Notes under the pieces: model-generated
The model's input: only the letters and a program-made list of their open reading frames with translations
Told to the model about the DNA's origin: nothing
The model's database searches: none
Made by a program: the position numbers and the translations under genes
Source: a bacterium
GTDB lineage: Bacteria > Patescibacteriota > Patescibacteriia > UBA2591 > DAOWAM01
Reading direction: 5' to 3'
Length of the DNA: 18,329 nucleotides
Assembly (NCBI GenBank): GCA_030634585.1
Contig: DAOWAM010000003.1
Coordinates: 1-18,329, forward strand
In this document: in pieces, positions 1 through 8,637 of the stretch
Layout: the number at the start of each line of letters is the position of its first letter
Position numbering within the stretch: position 1 is the stretch's first letter

Positions 1-3000
1 ATAAGTATCAAAACCAACCGCGTTAAATGATTGATTTGTACTATAGAAAAGATTACGTTGATCTGTCGAAAATTTCACTGTATAAATCGGATCAACAGAC
101 GCTAATTGACCTGTTAATTGTAAATCGGCTAAAGAAGAAGAAAGTGGAAAAGATAAAGTCTGTTGTCTATCTGAGTAAACAGACAAAGCAGTGGCATCTG
201 GATAATAAATGGATAATTGATTACTACTCCCAACAAAAAAATAATTTTGCCAAGCGTCCACACAATTAATAGTCGCACTATCTTGGGCACTAATTGGAGT
301 TATTGTATTTTTGTACGTTATACTAAACAACTGTGATTGAGAAGCATTACCAACTAATACATATTTTTCTTGTGGATCCACTTTAAGAGTAGTTGGCAAC
401 CAAGTTAATGGTACCGAACTTAATAATTGTGGATTAGTTGGTTGACTCAAATCAATTAATTTTAAATAGTAAACATCGTTACTAGAGATAGAACGATAAT
501 CAATTAAATATAAATGCTGGTTAATTCCACTTACAGCGCGAGGACTAAAAGAAGGTGAACTACTATTAACCTGAACTGGTAGTTCGGGATTAGATAAATC
601 AAAAACTCGCAAACCAACATATTGATCCGCCACATAAAGATAATCTCCTTGTTGATAACTATCGGTAGCGCAAAAAACTGCGTCCTCTAAAGTATATGCT
701 AATTGCGGAGAAGACGGATTAGAAATATCTATTGCCAGTAATTTATCTTGTGTCACTCCGTCCTGATAACAACCCGCTAAATAAGCATAATTGCCTTTAA
801 TCTCTATTGTATCGGCACGATTTAAACTAGTAGTATAAGTATCTAATAATTGTAAAGAAGAGGAGTCAGAAACATCAACGCTAAGTAATTTCTGTTGATC
901 GCCATTAACTAAAAAAACATTATCACCCGATAAACGAAAACGAGAAAAATCAGAATTAGTAAAGTTAAGAGTCGCCAGTTGACTTGGTTGGGTCATATCT
1001 TTGGCCAAGCTTAATTTGTTGTCTTCCAAGATTATGTTATCACTTATTGTATCTCGTTGAAAAATATCCTGAGCGGAATGAATATAGGTACCTGATTGTT
1101 GATTAGTGGTACCAGTAATCGCGCAAGCATCAGCACAAGTAGGTGTTGACGCATCGCAAGTATTTGCTAATAACGTATTATTACTATTACTTTGTAAATC
1201 AGCGGTGGTATTATAGCAAACCTGATTATCTTTAATTCGATTAGTAATCGTCTGAGCGTCAGTATAAATTCCTTGCTGGTTAGAATTAACCGTATTATTT
1301 TCAATGATATTATCAGTAGAATTGATTAAATAAAGTCCGGTAGAATTATTAGTCAATGAATTATTAGAAATAACGGAATGACTAATTCCGGAAAAATAAA
1401 TACCGCGCCCATTAACTGATGAGTCGGTTTGTTCAATTTGACAATCAATAATAGTTAATCCCTCTACATCACTAGCACTAATACCATAGCCAGATTGACT
1501 GCTAGCATAACTAATTGTTTTGTCATTACCATCAATTTTGACATTATCGGCAGTAATAGTAAAACAAGTTCCCGTCGCTGAAACATCATTTTGTAAAGTA
1601 TAAATACCGGGACGACTAATTGCTTGACAGTCGGTCAATGAAAAAACAGATCCACAGGAATTAGTACAACCACTTTGTCCATCATCATTCCATAAATATG
1701 TAGAAGAACAAGTATTACTACTTCCCGAATTTGAATTAGCTCCACCCTGATAATAAATATCGTATGTTGAATTGCTACAATTAAAATTACTTTGCAACAC
1801 ATTGTTTGTGTTTGAATCATTAGAAAGATACATTCCATAATGCCAACTATTCATTATTTGATTGCTGGTAATCTGATTATTGTCAGACGCGCGCAAAGTA
1901 ATACCTTGATAATTATTAAAAAGTTTATTATTACTCACCGTATTATAAGTAGCAGAACCTAAACTAATTGCTCCTACTCTAGTTAAACTATCTGGGCCAG
2001 ACGCTTGATAAACTAAAGAAATATTATTGTTATCAATAATAATATTGTCGGAGTCATTAGATAAGATACCAGCAAAACGGGTACTGACAATTGTGTTAGA
2101 GCTTACGGTAAACTGATCAGAAGAGAGTACAGCAATCCCGGCATTACTAGTATTACTGATCCGATTATTACTAATCAACGAACTACTACCAATAGATTGA
2201 ACTTTAATTCCATTATTTTTATCTCCTAAAAAGCCATAAGCACCATCATTATAATAAACAATGTTTTTTATCGTATTACCAGTAATTTGCTGACTTACTC
2301 CACCATTAAGATAAATTCCTCCCGCCCCATGACTAACTTGATTATCTGTAATCTGCGCGCTTTGGCTACCACTGAATCGAATATCAAGTAAATAATCGTC
2401 GCTATTTTGTAAATTATTGTCAGAGACAACAAAAACATCACCGTACATCAATTTAATTGCTGGTCCACTAAGAAATAAATCTGCACTACTAATTGTGTTA
2501 TTACTCACCGTATTAGTGGTGATCACATTTGAACTACAAGCGCCAGAAGTAGATTGTTCACCATAAATTCCACCCAATGATCCTTGTTGACTATCGGTTA
2601 AAACACTATTACCAGTAATGGTATTGTTATCAATTAGAGAATTACTAATCCCGTCATAAAAAGTGATACCATAATTAGTAGAATTAGAAATAGTATTATC
2701 ACTAATCGTAATATCATCCAATGTAGTCCCCACTCCATCCTGACAACCTCGTAATTCTATTTGTCCCATTCGATTGATCGTATTGTTAGTAATCGTTATT
2801 CCTTGCGCGTCAGATTTAACTAAGATTGCATGATCTTGTCCTCTCCCACCGGTATTATTTAACGAAGTGCCAAAAGTATTTTGACTGATCGTATCATCAA
2901 CACTACCTTCTAAAATAACACCGTAACCGACAATATCAGAAAATTGATTTTGATCAATCAAATTATTATTAGTTAAGCTACCAGTCGCCGACCAATCAGC

Positions 3001-5238
3001 ATTCCAATCCGTGAGATAAATACCAGTTGCTACATTTAAGACATTGGTTCCAGATAAAGAAGAAAATTGATTATTAGTTAATGTAGCATAATCAACATAA
3101 CGACCAAAAATTCCGGTCGTCCAATCAGTTAATTGACAATTATTTATGGTAACATTGCTAGTTTGCGAAAAATCAATACCAATAGAATTATTAATATCAT
3201 CACCCGAAATCTGATATCCTTGACAATCCAAAGTCACTTGATTAGCGGTAATAGTAAAACAAGTATTAATATTGCGATTAATTAAGTTGGCGGATAAATA
3301 ATAATTGCCACTTTGATCGATAGTGCCACAATTAGTTAAAACTTGTCCTGGAGTTGGTGTAATCACATCTCCATCAAAAATAACATTTGGTTTTTGCACA
3401 CTACTATCAAGAGAGTTAACTTTGTTTTGATCTGAAATGGCACTAGCCACGGCATTACCATAGTAAAGTTTAATTTCCGCGACAGCACTAGCCACTAAAC
3501 TAGGAATATCCAACCACACCGTCGCCGTTTGTGCTGTTGAATCATATGATTCAATCCAATAAGCTAAATTGTGTTGCGCGGTAGAAATAATTGATTCAGC
3601 ACCGAAAGAAATAGGGAAAGTAGCATAATAATCCGATTCAGCGAATTCACTAATTGTATTTAAGTTAGGTGCCCAAGTACCAGTGTCGATTGATCCACCT
3701 AAACAATAAAGATTATTATTATTTGCTTTAACGCAAGAATGTCCGGCTACTGCTTGGGGCAATTCTTGATCACTGGTAGTTAAAGTATCGCCGCTGGGAT
3801 TATAAACATAAATATTCTTTGTAAAAGCAGAGGTATTGTTTTCAAGTCCACCCAAGCAATAAATATTATTATCCGACGCCAAAGCACAGGTATTACTATA
3901 AGCGGTTCTATCTTGCGGCAAAGTAGCGCTACGAGTAGTCATTGTATTGGTAGTTGGATCAAATTGTAAAATTGTTTCTAAATAAGTTGTTTCAGTTACG
4001 GAACAAGTACCTTCAGGGCCAAAACAGAAGCATCCCGGTGGAACTGCACCACTACAAGAATATGTGACCGAACTTTTCTTAATACCACCCAATAAATAAA
4101 TTTTTCCATCGGCACCAGTAACTGCGTCAATTTGTGCCGACTCGCTTGATAAATTACCAACAGAAACTGGATTATCATTTGGAATGGCCGGATTATATTT
4201 AAGAATATCCGAATAATAATCAGTATCGTCATATCCACCAAAACAATAAATATAGCTACCGGATGTGGCACAAGCTACGCCATATTCGGCCTGAGGCAAA
4301 ACCGCCACGGTAGTGGTAGATGAATCGGTAACTGGATCATAGCTATAAATCTGGTCAATACTAGCGCCAGAATATCCGCCAAAACAATATATTTTCCCGT
4401 TACTAGCCAATGTACAATTATCTCCCCAAGAGCTCACACCAGTGGGCAAGACAGCGCTAGTTGTAGTAACGTTGTCTGTAGTTGGATTATAGGCAAAGAT
4501 TGTATTTAAATCAGTCCAGTTGCTATCATTACCCCCTAAACAATAGATTAGACCATCGTTGGCGGTTACACAAGAACCATACGCCCAATTAGTTGGTAAA
4601 GTAGCTGATTTGTTTACTACCGGACCAGGAGAGCTGATCCAAGACTGATCGGTTAATGGCTCGGCCAATTGTTCACCATAATACATATAAACAGTCGTAT
4701 CAGCCGAGGCAGTCAAAGTAGGGATTTCTACATAGATAGTAGCGCTAGATGAAATATCAATTGAGTCTATCCAATAAGATAGACTGTTTGCTTCATCATA
4801 GGGATTAGTTTGCTGAGTAGAAAAAAAGCGTAAATCATGTCCATTAACCGTTAAGTGAGAAAGAACAGAGGTGTCAGTAACCGTAATGGCAATCGATTTA
4901 TTAGTTAAAGTAGATGAAGAATTATTAGTGATAGTAATGGGCAATTCATAATATGATAAATCTTGTGTAAAACGAATGTCGGCGCCGTCGGATTGAGCAA
5001 CAGAAAAATCAAAGTTGGTCGCATCTAAAGTAATTTTGTTTAAATAATGAGATAGGGTACTATTTTCCTGATTAGTAATAGAAATTATCTGCTCATTAGA
5101 CCAATCATTAGCAAAATCATCCTCAGCTTGAATGAATAATTTTGGCAATATAAATAATAAACAAATTAGTATAAGACCAATTAGTTTATTTAGCTTATTT
5201 CTTTTTTCTAGATTTTTCTCAATTAATTTTGAGCACAT
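1..5238 (-). CDS. Giant secreted mosaic protein (DUF2341, kelch propeller, beta-helix, LVIVD repeats), 3' end outside window
   Basis: One uninterrupted frame of 1,746 codons opens at ATG 5238 and is still open at base 1. Residues 1-38 look like a signal peptide: a long basic n-region, a hydrophobic core (LIGLILICLLFIL) and a plausible cut after FIQA. About 95-191 is a DUF2341-type domain (YWIDSIDI, IPTL, VYMYYG). About 203-520 has six kelch blades, each ending IY/LY-x-L/F-GG. About 536-598 is a second, degenerate DUF2341-like domain (LAYWIESYD, IPSL, IKLYYGN). About 630-1197 and 1198-1375 are two right-handed beta-helix blocks rich in N/T/S turns (NNTI, ITNN, ISGN), each opening with a C..I..G.Y.L..CFTITA segment. 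From about 1412 to the edge are LVIVD-type propeller repeats (LLAIDISNPSSPQL, LRVFDLSNPELPVQV). No enzyme active site is evident. I infer a surface or adhesion-type protein; ligand and anchoring signal are unknown because the C-terminus is missing. No Shine-Dalgarno sequence precedes the start. It follows tsaC on the same strand. Confidence 0.85.
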   Translation of the reverse strand, partial: MCSKLIEKNLEKRNKLNKLIGLILICLLFILPKLFIQAEDDFANDWSNEQIISITNQENSTLSHYLNKITLDATNFDFSVAQSDGADIRFTQDLSYYELPITITNNSSSTLTNKSIAITVTDTSVLSHLTVNGHDLRFFSTQQTNPYDEANSLSYWIDSIDISSSATIYVEIPTLTASADTTVYMYYGEQLAEPLTDQSWISSPGPVVNKSATLPTNWAYGSCVTANDGLIYCLGGNDSNWTDLNTIFAYNPTTDNVTTTSAVLPTGVSSWGDNCTLASNGKIYCFGGYSGASIDQIYSYDPVTDSSTTTVAVLPQAEYGVACATSGSYIYCFGGYDDTDYYSDILKYNPAIPNDNPVSVGNLSSESAQIDAVTGADGKIYLLGGIKKSSVTYSCSGAVPPGCFCFGPEGTCSVTETTYLETILQFDPTTNTMTTRSATLPQDRTAYSNTCALASDNNIYCLGGLENNTSAFTKNIYVYNPSGDTLTTSDQELPQAVAGHSCVKANNNNLYCLGGSIDTGTWAPNLNTISEFAESDYYATFPISFGAESIISTAQHNLAYWIESYDSTAQTATVWLDIPSLVASAVAEIKLYYGNAVASAISDQNKVNSLDSSVQKPNVIFDGDVITPTPGQVLTNCGTIDQSGNYYLSANLINRNINTCFTITANQVTLDCQGYQISGDDINNSIGIDFSQTSNVTINNCQLTDWTTGIFGRYVDYATLTNNQFSSLSGTNVLNVATGIYLTDWNADWSATGSLTNNNLIDQNQFSDIVGYGVILEGSVDDTISQNTFGTSLNNTGGRGQDHAILVKSDAQGITITNNTINRMGQIELRGCQDGVGTTLDDITISDNTISNSTNYGITFYDGISNSLIDNNTITGNSVLTDSQQGSLGGIYGEQSTSGACSSNVITTNTVSNNTISSADLFLSGPAIKLMYGDVFVVSDNNLQNSDDYLLDIRFSGSQSAQITDNQVSHGAGGIYLNGGVSQQITGNTIKNIVYYNDGAYGFLGDKNNGIKVQSIGSSSLISNNRISNTSNAGIAVLSSDQFTVSSNTIVSTRFAGILSNDSDNIIIDNNNISLVYQASGPDSLTRVGAISLGSATYNTVSNNKLFNNYQGITLRASDNNQITSNQIMNSWHYGMYLSNDSNTNNVLQSNFNCSNSTYDIYYQGGANSNSGSSNTCSSTYLWNDDGQSGCTNSCGSVFSLTDCQAISRPGIYTLQNDVSATGTCFTITADNVKIDGNDKTISYASSQSGYGISASDVEGLTIIDCQIEQTDSSVNGRGIYFSGISHSVISNNSLTNNSTGLYLINSTDNIIENNTVNSNQQGIYTDAQTITNRIKDNQVCYNTTADLQSNSNNTLLANTCDASTPTCADACAITGTTNQQSGTYIHSAQDIFQRDTISDNIILEDNKLSLAKDMTQPSQLATLNFTNSDFSRFRLSGDNVFLVNGDQQKLLSVDVSDSSSLQLLDTYTTSLNRADTIEIKGNYAYLAGCYQDGVTQDKLLAIDISNPSSPQLAYTLEDAVFCATDSYQQGDYLYVADQYVGLRVFDLSNPELPVQVNSSSPSFSPRAVSGINQHLYLIDYRSISSNDVYYLKLIDLSQPTNPQLLSSVPLTWLPTTLKVDPQEKYVLVGNASQSQLFSITYKNTITPISAQDSATINCVDAWQNYFFVGSSNQLSIYYPDATALSVYSDRQQTLSFPLSSSLADLQLTGQLASVDPIYTVKFSTDQRNLFYSTNQSFNAVGFDTY

Positions 5239-5250
5239 AGCGATACATCA

Positions 5251-5279
5251 AATTAATTTATTTTATTTTATTTTATCAA
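5251..5279 (-). promoter_or_regulatory. Possible weak promoter with AAAAT pentamer repeat before the giant gene
   Basis: On the minus strand TTGATA (5279-5274) is followed after 17 bases by TTAATT (5256-5251), a poor -10. The spacer consists of consecutive AAAAT units (about three full copies plus partial ones, 5257-5275). The spacing is right, but the -10 match is weak and A+T-rich sequence gives such matches by chance. Confidence 0.25.
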
Positions 5280-5290
5280 CTAGGGGTGTT

Positions 5291-5317
5291 TACTAACGAC
5301 ATCCGATGTCGTTAGTA
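5291..5317 (-). terminator. Hairpin after tsaC
   Basis: Arms TACTAACGACATC (5291-5303) and GATGTCGTTAGTA (5305-5317) are perfect complements around one central base, so a physical loop would open a pair or more. It lies six bases beyond the tsaC stop. In the tsaC direction there is no U-tract after it; a T-rich run lies on the plus-strand side instead. It may be a transcript-end stabiliser or weak terminator rather than a classic intrinsic terminator. Confidence 0.45.
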
Positions 5318-5322
5318 GAGTT

Positions 5323-5913
5323 TTATTTTCTTAAAACAATAATCTTATCTTTGATAATTTTTACTACCGTTGATGGTTTCTGACGTGATAATTGACCAGC
5401 ATCTAAAACTAAATCAATTTGTTCCATTGATTGACCAAACTGTTCAATCACCTCCTGAATCGAATAACAAACTGATTGTCCACTCAAATTAGCGCTAGTA
5501 GAAACCAGCGGTCGATCTAATTGTCGCGACAATTGTTGGTCCACTAAACAAGCAGAAACACGAACTCCTAAAAATGCTTGACCGGCGGTTAATAAAATGG
5601 GTAGCTTATTTCTTTTCTGTGGCAAAATTATTGTCACTGGTGGTAAAAATTTCTTTGCTATATCATCCAATTCAGATTGTTTTAAATACACGTATCGTTT
5701 AGCCATTGACCAGTCAGCGACTACCACTAATAACGGTTGGTTTAATGGGCGATGCTTAATTTGAAAAATCTTTTTAATTGCTAATTGATTAGTAGCGTCG
5801 GCGTTCAATCCATAACATGTTTCGGACGGACCAACAATTACCCCTCCCTGTTGTAAAACTTTTGTTGCTTGCTGAATGTCTATTGATTGTGGATTTTCTA
5901 AATCAATTTTCAT
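5323..5913 (-). CDS. tsaC: L-threonylcarbamoyladenylate synthase (TsaC/Sua5/YrdC family)
   Basis: This 196-residue cytoplasmic protein is a single YrdC domain without the C-terminal Sua5 extension, so it is the short TsaC form. Members make threonylcarbamoyl-AMP from threonine, bicarbonate and ATP, the first step of N6-threonylcarbamoyladenosine (t6A37) synthesis in ANN-decoding tRNAs. Visible family motifs are SETCYGL (30-36, usually P-T-E-T-x-Y-G-L), the KxR motif in KHRPLNQPL (53-61), PPVTIILP (91-98, in place of the usual P-G-P-x-T) and STSANLSG (138-145). It starts 26 bases after the leuS stop on the same strand, so co-transcription with leuS is likely; both act on tRNA. TATAAT lies so close to its ATG that a private leaderless transcript is also possible. 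The partners TsaB, TsaD and TsaE are not in the window. Confidence 0.93.
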   Translation of the reverse strand: MKIDLENPQSIDIQQATKVLQQGGVIVGPSETCYGLNADATNQLAIKKIFQIKHRPLNQPLLVVVADWSMAKRYVYLKQSELDDIAKKFLPPVTIILPQKRNKLPILLTAGQAFLGVRVSACLVDQQLSRQLDRPLVSTSANLSGQSVCYSIQEVIEQFGQSMEQIDLVLDAGQLSRQKPSTVVKIIKDKIIVLRK

Positions 5914-5918
5914 CTTTA

Positions 5919-5924
5919 ATTATA
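5919..5924 (-). promoter_or_regulatory. Consensus -10 hexamer just before the tsaC start
   Basis: The minus strand reads TATAAT with only five bases between it and the tsaC ATG. A start site at the usual distance would fall at or just inside the ATG, giving a leaderless mRNA. The -35 position 17 bases upstream (TTAAGT, inside the leuS stop) matches poorly, so it may be a minor internal promoter or chance. Confidence 0.3.
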
Positions 5925-5939
5925 GTGCTCTGTTTATTT

Positions 5940-8420
5940 TTACTTAATAACAAAATTAATTAGCCGGCCGGGAACATAAATCGTTTTAACAATCTTTTGT
6001 CCGGCTAAATATTTTTCTATTTTTGGTAATTGTTTAACATTCTTTTCTATTTCTATTTGCTTGCAACCTCGTTTTATTTGAACTGTATCACGTACTTTGC
6101 CATTGACTTGAATAACAATGTTCATTTGCTCGGTAATCAATAAATCCGGATTAAAACTTGGCCATGGTTGACCAAAAATACTTGGTTGATGTCCTAATCT
6201 TAACCATAATTCTTCCGCTAAATGTGGCGCCATTGGCGCTAATAAAAGAACCAGTGTTTCAATACTTTCTCGCGCTAAAGATGACTGTTCAAGTAAACTA
6301 TTGGTGTATTTCATTAAAGCGCTCACCGATGTATTAAATTTAAATTTAGCAAAATCTTCGCTAACTTTCTTAATTGTTTGGTGTCGTAATCGTTTAATGT
6401 TTGTATTTTCTTTATCAGTTAGTTTGTCAAGATCACGCATTGTTAAATTCCAAATCTTGTTTAACCAGCGAAAAATACCAACCACCCCTTGATCCGACCA
6501 CTCTACATCTTGTTCCGCTTCTCCCATAAATAATTCGTAAACTCTCATTGTATCTGCGCCATATTGCTTAAAAAATTGATCAGGATTGACTACATTCCCC
6601 TTTGATTTACTCATCTTGCTCCCTCGATAATAAATCATCCCTTGATTAAATAGTTTTAAAAACGGTTCAGAAAATTCAATTAAACCTTGATCAAACATAA
6701 ATTTAGTAAAAAAGCGAGCATAAAGCAAATGTAAAATAGCATGTTCTACTCCTCCAATATACAAATCAACCGGTAACCAATGATTGATCTTGTCTGATGA
6801 AAAAATTGCTTGTTGATTATCCACATCAGCAAAGCGACAAAAATACCAAGAGGAGCAAACCCATTGGGAAATAGTGTCCGTATCTCGCTTAGCATCTCCA
6901 CCACATTTAGGACATTTTACATTAATAAAATCCTTAACACGAGCTAAGGGAGATTGCTCGCCTGTGCGAGGCTTGAAATCATTTAATTCAGGTAATAATA
7001 ATGGTAAATCTTTTTCTGGAACTGGAACTAATCCGCAATTTGGACAATGAATAATTGGAATTGGCGCTCCCCAATAACGTTGCCGAGAAATTAACCAATC
7101 TCTTAATTTATATTTTTTCTGGCCAGATCCAACACCCTGATCCTCTAAATAAAGTGTTATTTTTTCTCGAGCAGTGGCCGAACGCAAACCATTGAATTGT
7201 TCCGAATTAACCAGTACACCCCCTTCTTCGAAAGCATGGTCAGTAATAGAAGAAGAGTCATTCTCTGATTTAATCACTTCAATAATCTCTAAACCATATT
7301 GTTGAGCAAAATCATAATCTCTTTGATCATGCGCCGGCACGGCCATAATTGCCCCAGTGGCATAATCAGCTAACACATAATCAGCAATCCAGACTGGAAC
7401 TCGCCGGCCATTGACCGGATTTTCTGCATAACCACCTGTAAACACTCCTGTTTTAACTCGTTCAGCAGAGACTCTCTCTCGTTCTGTTAAACATCGCGCT
7501 GATTGAACATATTGTTCTACCTTATTCTTTTGTTCGTCAGAAGTAAGTAACGCAACCAGAGGATGCTCTGGCGCTAAAACCACATAAGTAATACCAAAAA
7601 TAGTATCTACTCGGGTAGTAAAAACAGACAAATCAATTGGTTGCCCGTTGGACAAATCAGTTAAGCGTCGCTTATCCTCTAAATATAATTTCATTGAACA
7701 TTCTGTTCCATAGCTCCGACCAATCCAATTTCGTTGCATTACCTTTACCTTACCTGGCCAATCCAATTGATCTAAATCTTCTAATAGTCGATCGGCATAA
7801 GCAGTAATTTTAAAAAACCATTGTTGTAGATTTTTCCTAATTGTCGGAGTTCCACAACGTTCGCAACAACCATCTTTTACTTCCTCATTGGCCAAAGAAC
7901 ATTGACAAGAAGGGCACCAATTTACTGGTGCTGATTTCTGATAAGCTAATCCTTGTTTAAATAATTGAAGAAATAACCACTGTGTCCAATGATAATATTC
8001 TGGATCACAAGTTGCCAATTCCCGCGTCCAATCATACATATAACCAGCTGATTGTAATTGGCATTTGATATTAGTAATATTCTTTTTAGTGCTTACCGCT
8101 GGAGAAATCCCTGTTTTAATCGCATAATTTTCTGCTGGCAAACCGAAAGAATCCCATCCCATTGGATGTAAAACATTATATCCTTCCATTTTCTTTTGTC
8201 GAGCAATCACATCGGAATAACTATATCCTCGCATATGTCCAACATGTAATCCCTCGCCGGAAGGATAAGGAAACATATCTAAACAATAAAACTTTGGTTT
8301 CTTTGATTTTTCTTCCGTTTGATTACTTTTATTTTCCTGCCACCAACCTTGCCATTTTTTTTCAATAACATTTGGCTGATAATCCGACTGTTGATTATCT
8401 TGTTTGTTTTGATCTGACAT
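5940..8420 (-). CDS. leuS: Leucyl-tRNA synthetase
   Basis: An 826-residue class Ia synthetase, full length for bacterial LeuRS, charging tRNA-Leu with leucine in the cytoplasm. The HIGH signature is HVGH (59-62) in PYPSGEGLHVGHMRGY, followed by HPMGWDSFGLPAENYAI. A zinc-binding knuckle is at C169/C172 with C186/C189. The CP1 editing domain shows TTRVDTIFG (268-276) and AVPAHDQRDYDF (360-371, with the conserved Asp). A second cysteine knuckle pairs C459/C462 with C503/C506. The catalytic core continues with RDTDTISQWVCSSWYF and KMSKS (602-606), then the anticodon-binding domain and a C-terminal domain with IQVNGKVRDTVQI. All key motifs are intact. It heads a minus-strand block with tsaC. No Shine-Dalgarno sequence precedes the ATG; an A+T-only palindrome does. 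Confidence 0.98.
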   Translation of the reverse strand: MSDQNKQDNQQSDYQPNVIEKKWQGWWQENKSNQTEEKSKKPKFYCLDMFPYPSGEGLHVGHMRGYSYSDVIARQKKMEGYNVLHPMGWDSFGLPAENYAIKTGISPAVSTKKNITNIKCQLQSAGYMYDWTRELATCDPEYYHWTQWLFLQLFKQGLAYQKSAPVNWCPSCQCSLANEEVKDGCCERCGTPTIRKNLQQWFFKITAYADRLLEDLDQLDWPGKVKVMQRNWIGRSYGTECSMKLYLEDKRRLTDLSNGQPIDLSVFTTRVDTIFGITYVVLAPEHPLVALLTSDEQKNKVEQYVQSARCLTERERVSAERVKTGVFTGGYAENPVNGRRVPVWIADYVLADYATGAIMAVPAHDQRDYDFAQQYGLEIIEVIKSENDSSSITDHAFEEGGVLVNSEQFNGLRSATAREKITLYLEDQGVGSGQKKYKLRDWLISRQRYWGAPIPIIHCPNCGLVPVPEKDLPLLLPELNDFKPRTGEQSPLARVKDFINVKCPKCGGDAKRDTDTISQWVCSSWYFCRFADVDNQQAIFSSDKINHWLPVDLYIGGVEHAILHLLYARFFTKFMFDQGLIEFSEPFLKLFNQGMIYYRGSKMSKSKGNVVNPDQFFKQYGADTMRVYELFMGEAEQDVEWSDQGVVGIFRWLNKIWNLTMRDLDKLTDKENTNIKRLRHQTIKKVSEDFAKFKFNTSVSALMKYTNSLLEQSSLARESIETLVLLLAPMAPHLAEELWLRLGHQPSIFGQPWPSFNPDLLITEQMNIVIQVNGKVRDTVQIKRGCKQIEIEKNVKQLPKIEKYLAGQKIVKTIYVPGRLINFVIK

Positions 8421-8421
8421 A

Positions 8422-8483
8422 AAAATTAAAATTAAAGTTATTAACTTAATTTTAATTTTAATATATAAAAATCATTAACTCAA
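8422..8483 (-). promoter_or_regulatory. Putative leuS promoter overlapping an A+T palindrome
   Basis: TTGAGT (8483-8478) and TAAAAT (8460-8455) are 17 bases apart, giving a plausible sigma70-type promoter for leuS with a start near 8448. A near-perfect palindrome spans 8422-8459: arms AAAATTAAAATTAAAGTTA and TAACTTAATTTTAATTTT around one T, with one unpaired A. It covers the -10 box and ends one base before the leuS start codon. It could be an operator or a short 5' hairpin masking the start. Base composition makes chance matches easy, so confidence is low. Confidence 0.35.
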
Positions 8484-8500
8484 GCGATATTTTATCCTTG

Positions 8501-8632
8501 AATCAGCCCGCCTTCGCATCCGCTTCCGCCGGCCCCGGGGTTCCAGTCACTCCACCAGTCATTAGATTGACCGGGATCCCGGTCAATTCCAGTGATTTAG
8601 AGGCTAGCGGAGGATTTAGATAAGGGGATAAC
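8501..8632. repeat. G+C-rich palindromic island flanked by 8-bp direct repeats
   Basis: This stretch between leuS and the LysM-CHAP gene differs sharply in composition: 8504-8560 is about 70% G+C in a window of about one third. It holds a CCCCGGGG palindrome (8533-8540) and the 20-bp perfect palindrome TTGACCGGGATCCCGGTCAA (8567-8586, extendable by one A:T pair). Similar segments flank the latter (CCAGTCATTAGA before, CCAGTGATTTAGA after). TATCCTTG occurs immediately on both sides (8493-8500 and 8633-8640), as a target duplication around an insertion would. No coding frame is seen. It may be a small non-autonomous element, a dispersed repeat or a structured RNA. Confidence 0.5.
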
Positions 8633-8637
8633 TATCC

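Noticed and set aside
27..269. An 80-codon plus-strand frame
   Set aside because: It lies antisense inside the continuous minus-strand frame of the giant protein, has no promoter or ribosome site, and its product is unlike any protein family I know.
1120..3350. The many AATAAT/ATTAGT-type repeats as a CRISPR array or DNA satellite
   Set aside because: They are irregular in length and in sequence, lie inside an open frame and encode Asn/Thr/Ser turns of beta-helix coils.
1635..4271. Short minus-strand frames at 1635-1838 and 3996-4271
   Set aside because: They are off-frame readings inside the giant gene, whose own frame is open through both places and gives clear repeat domains.
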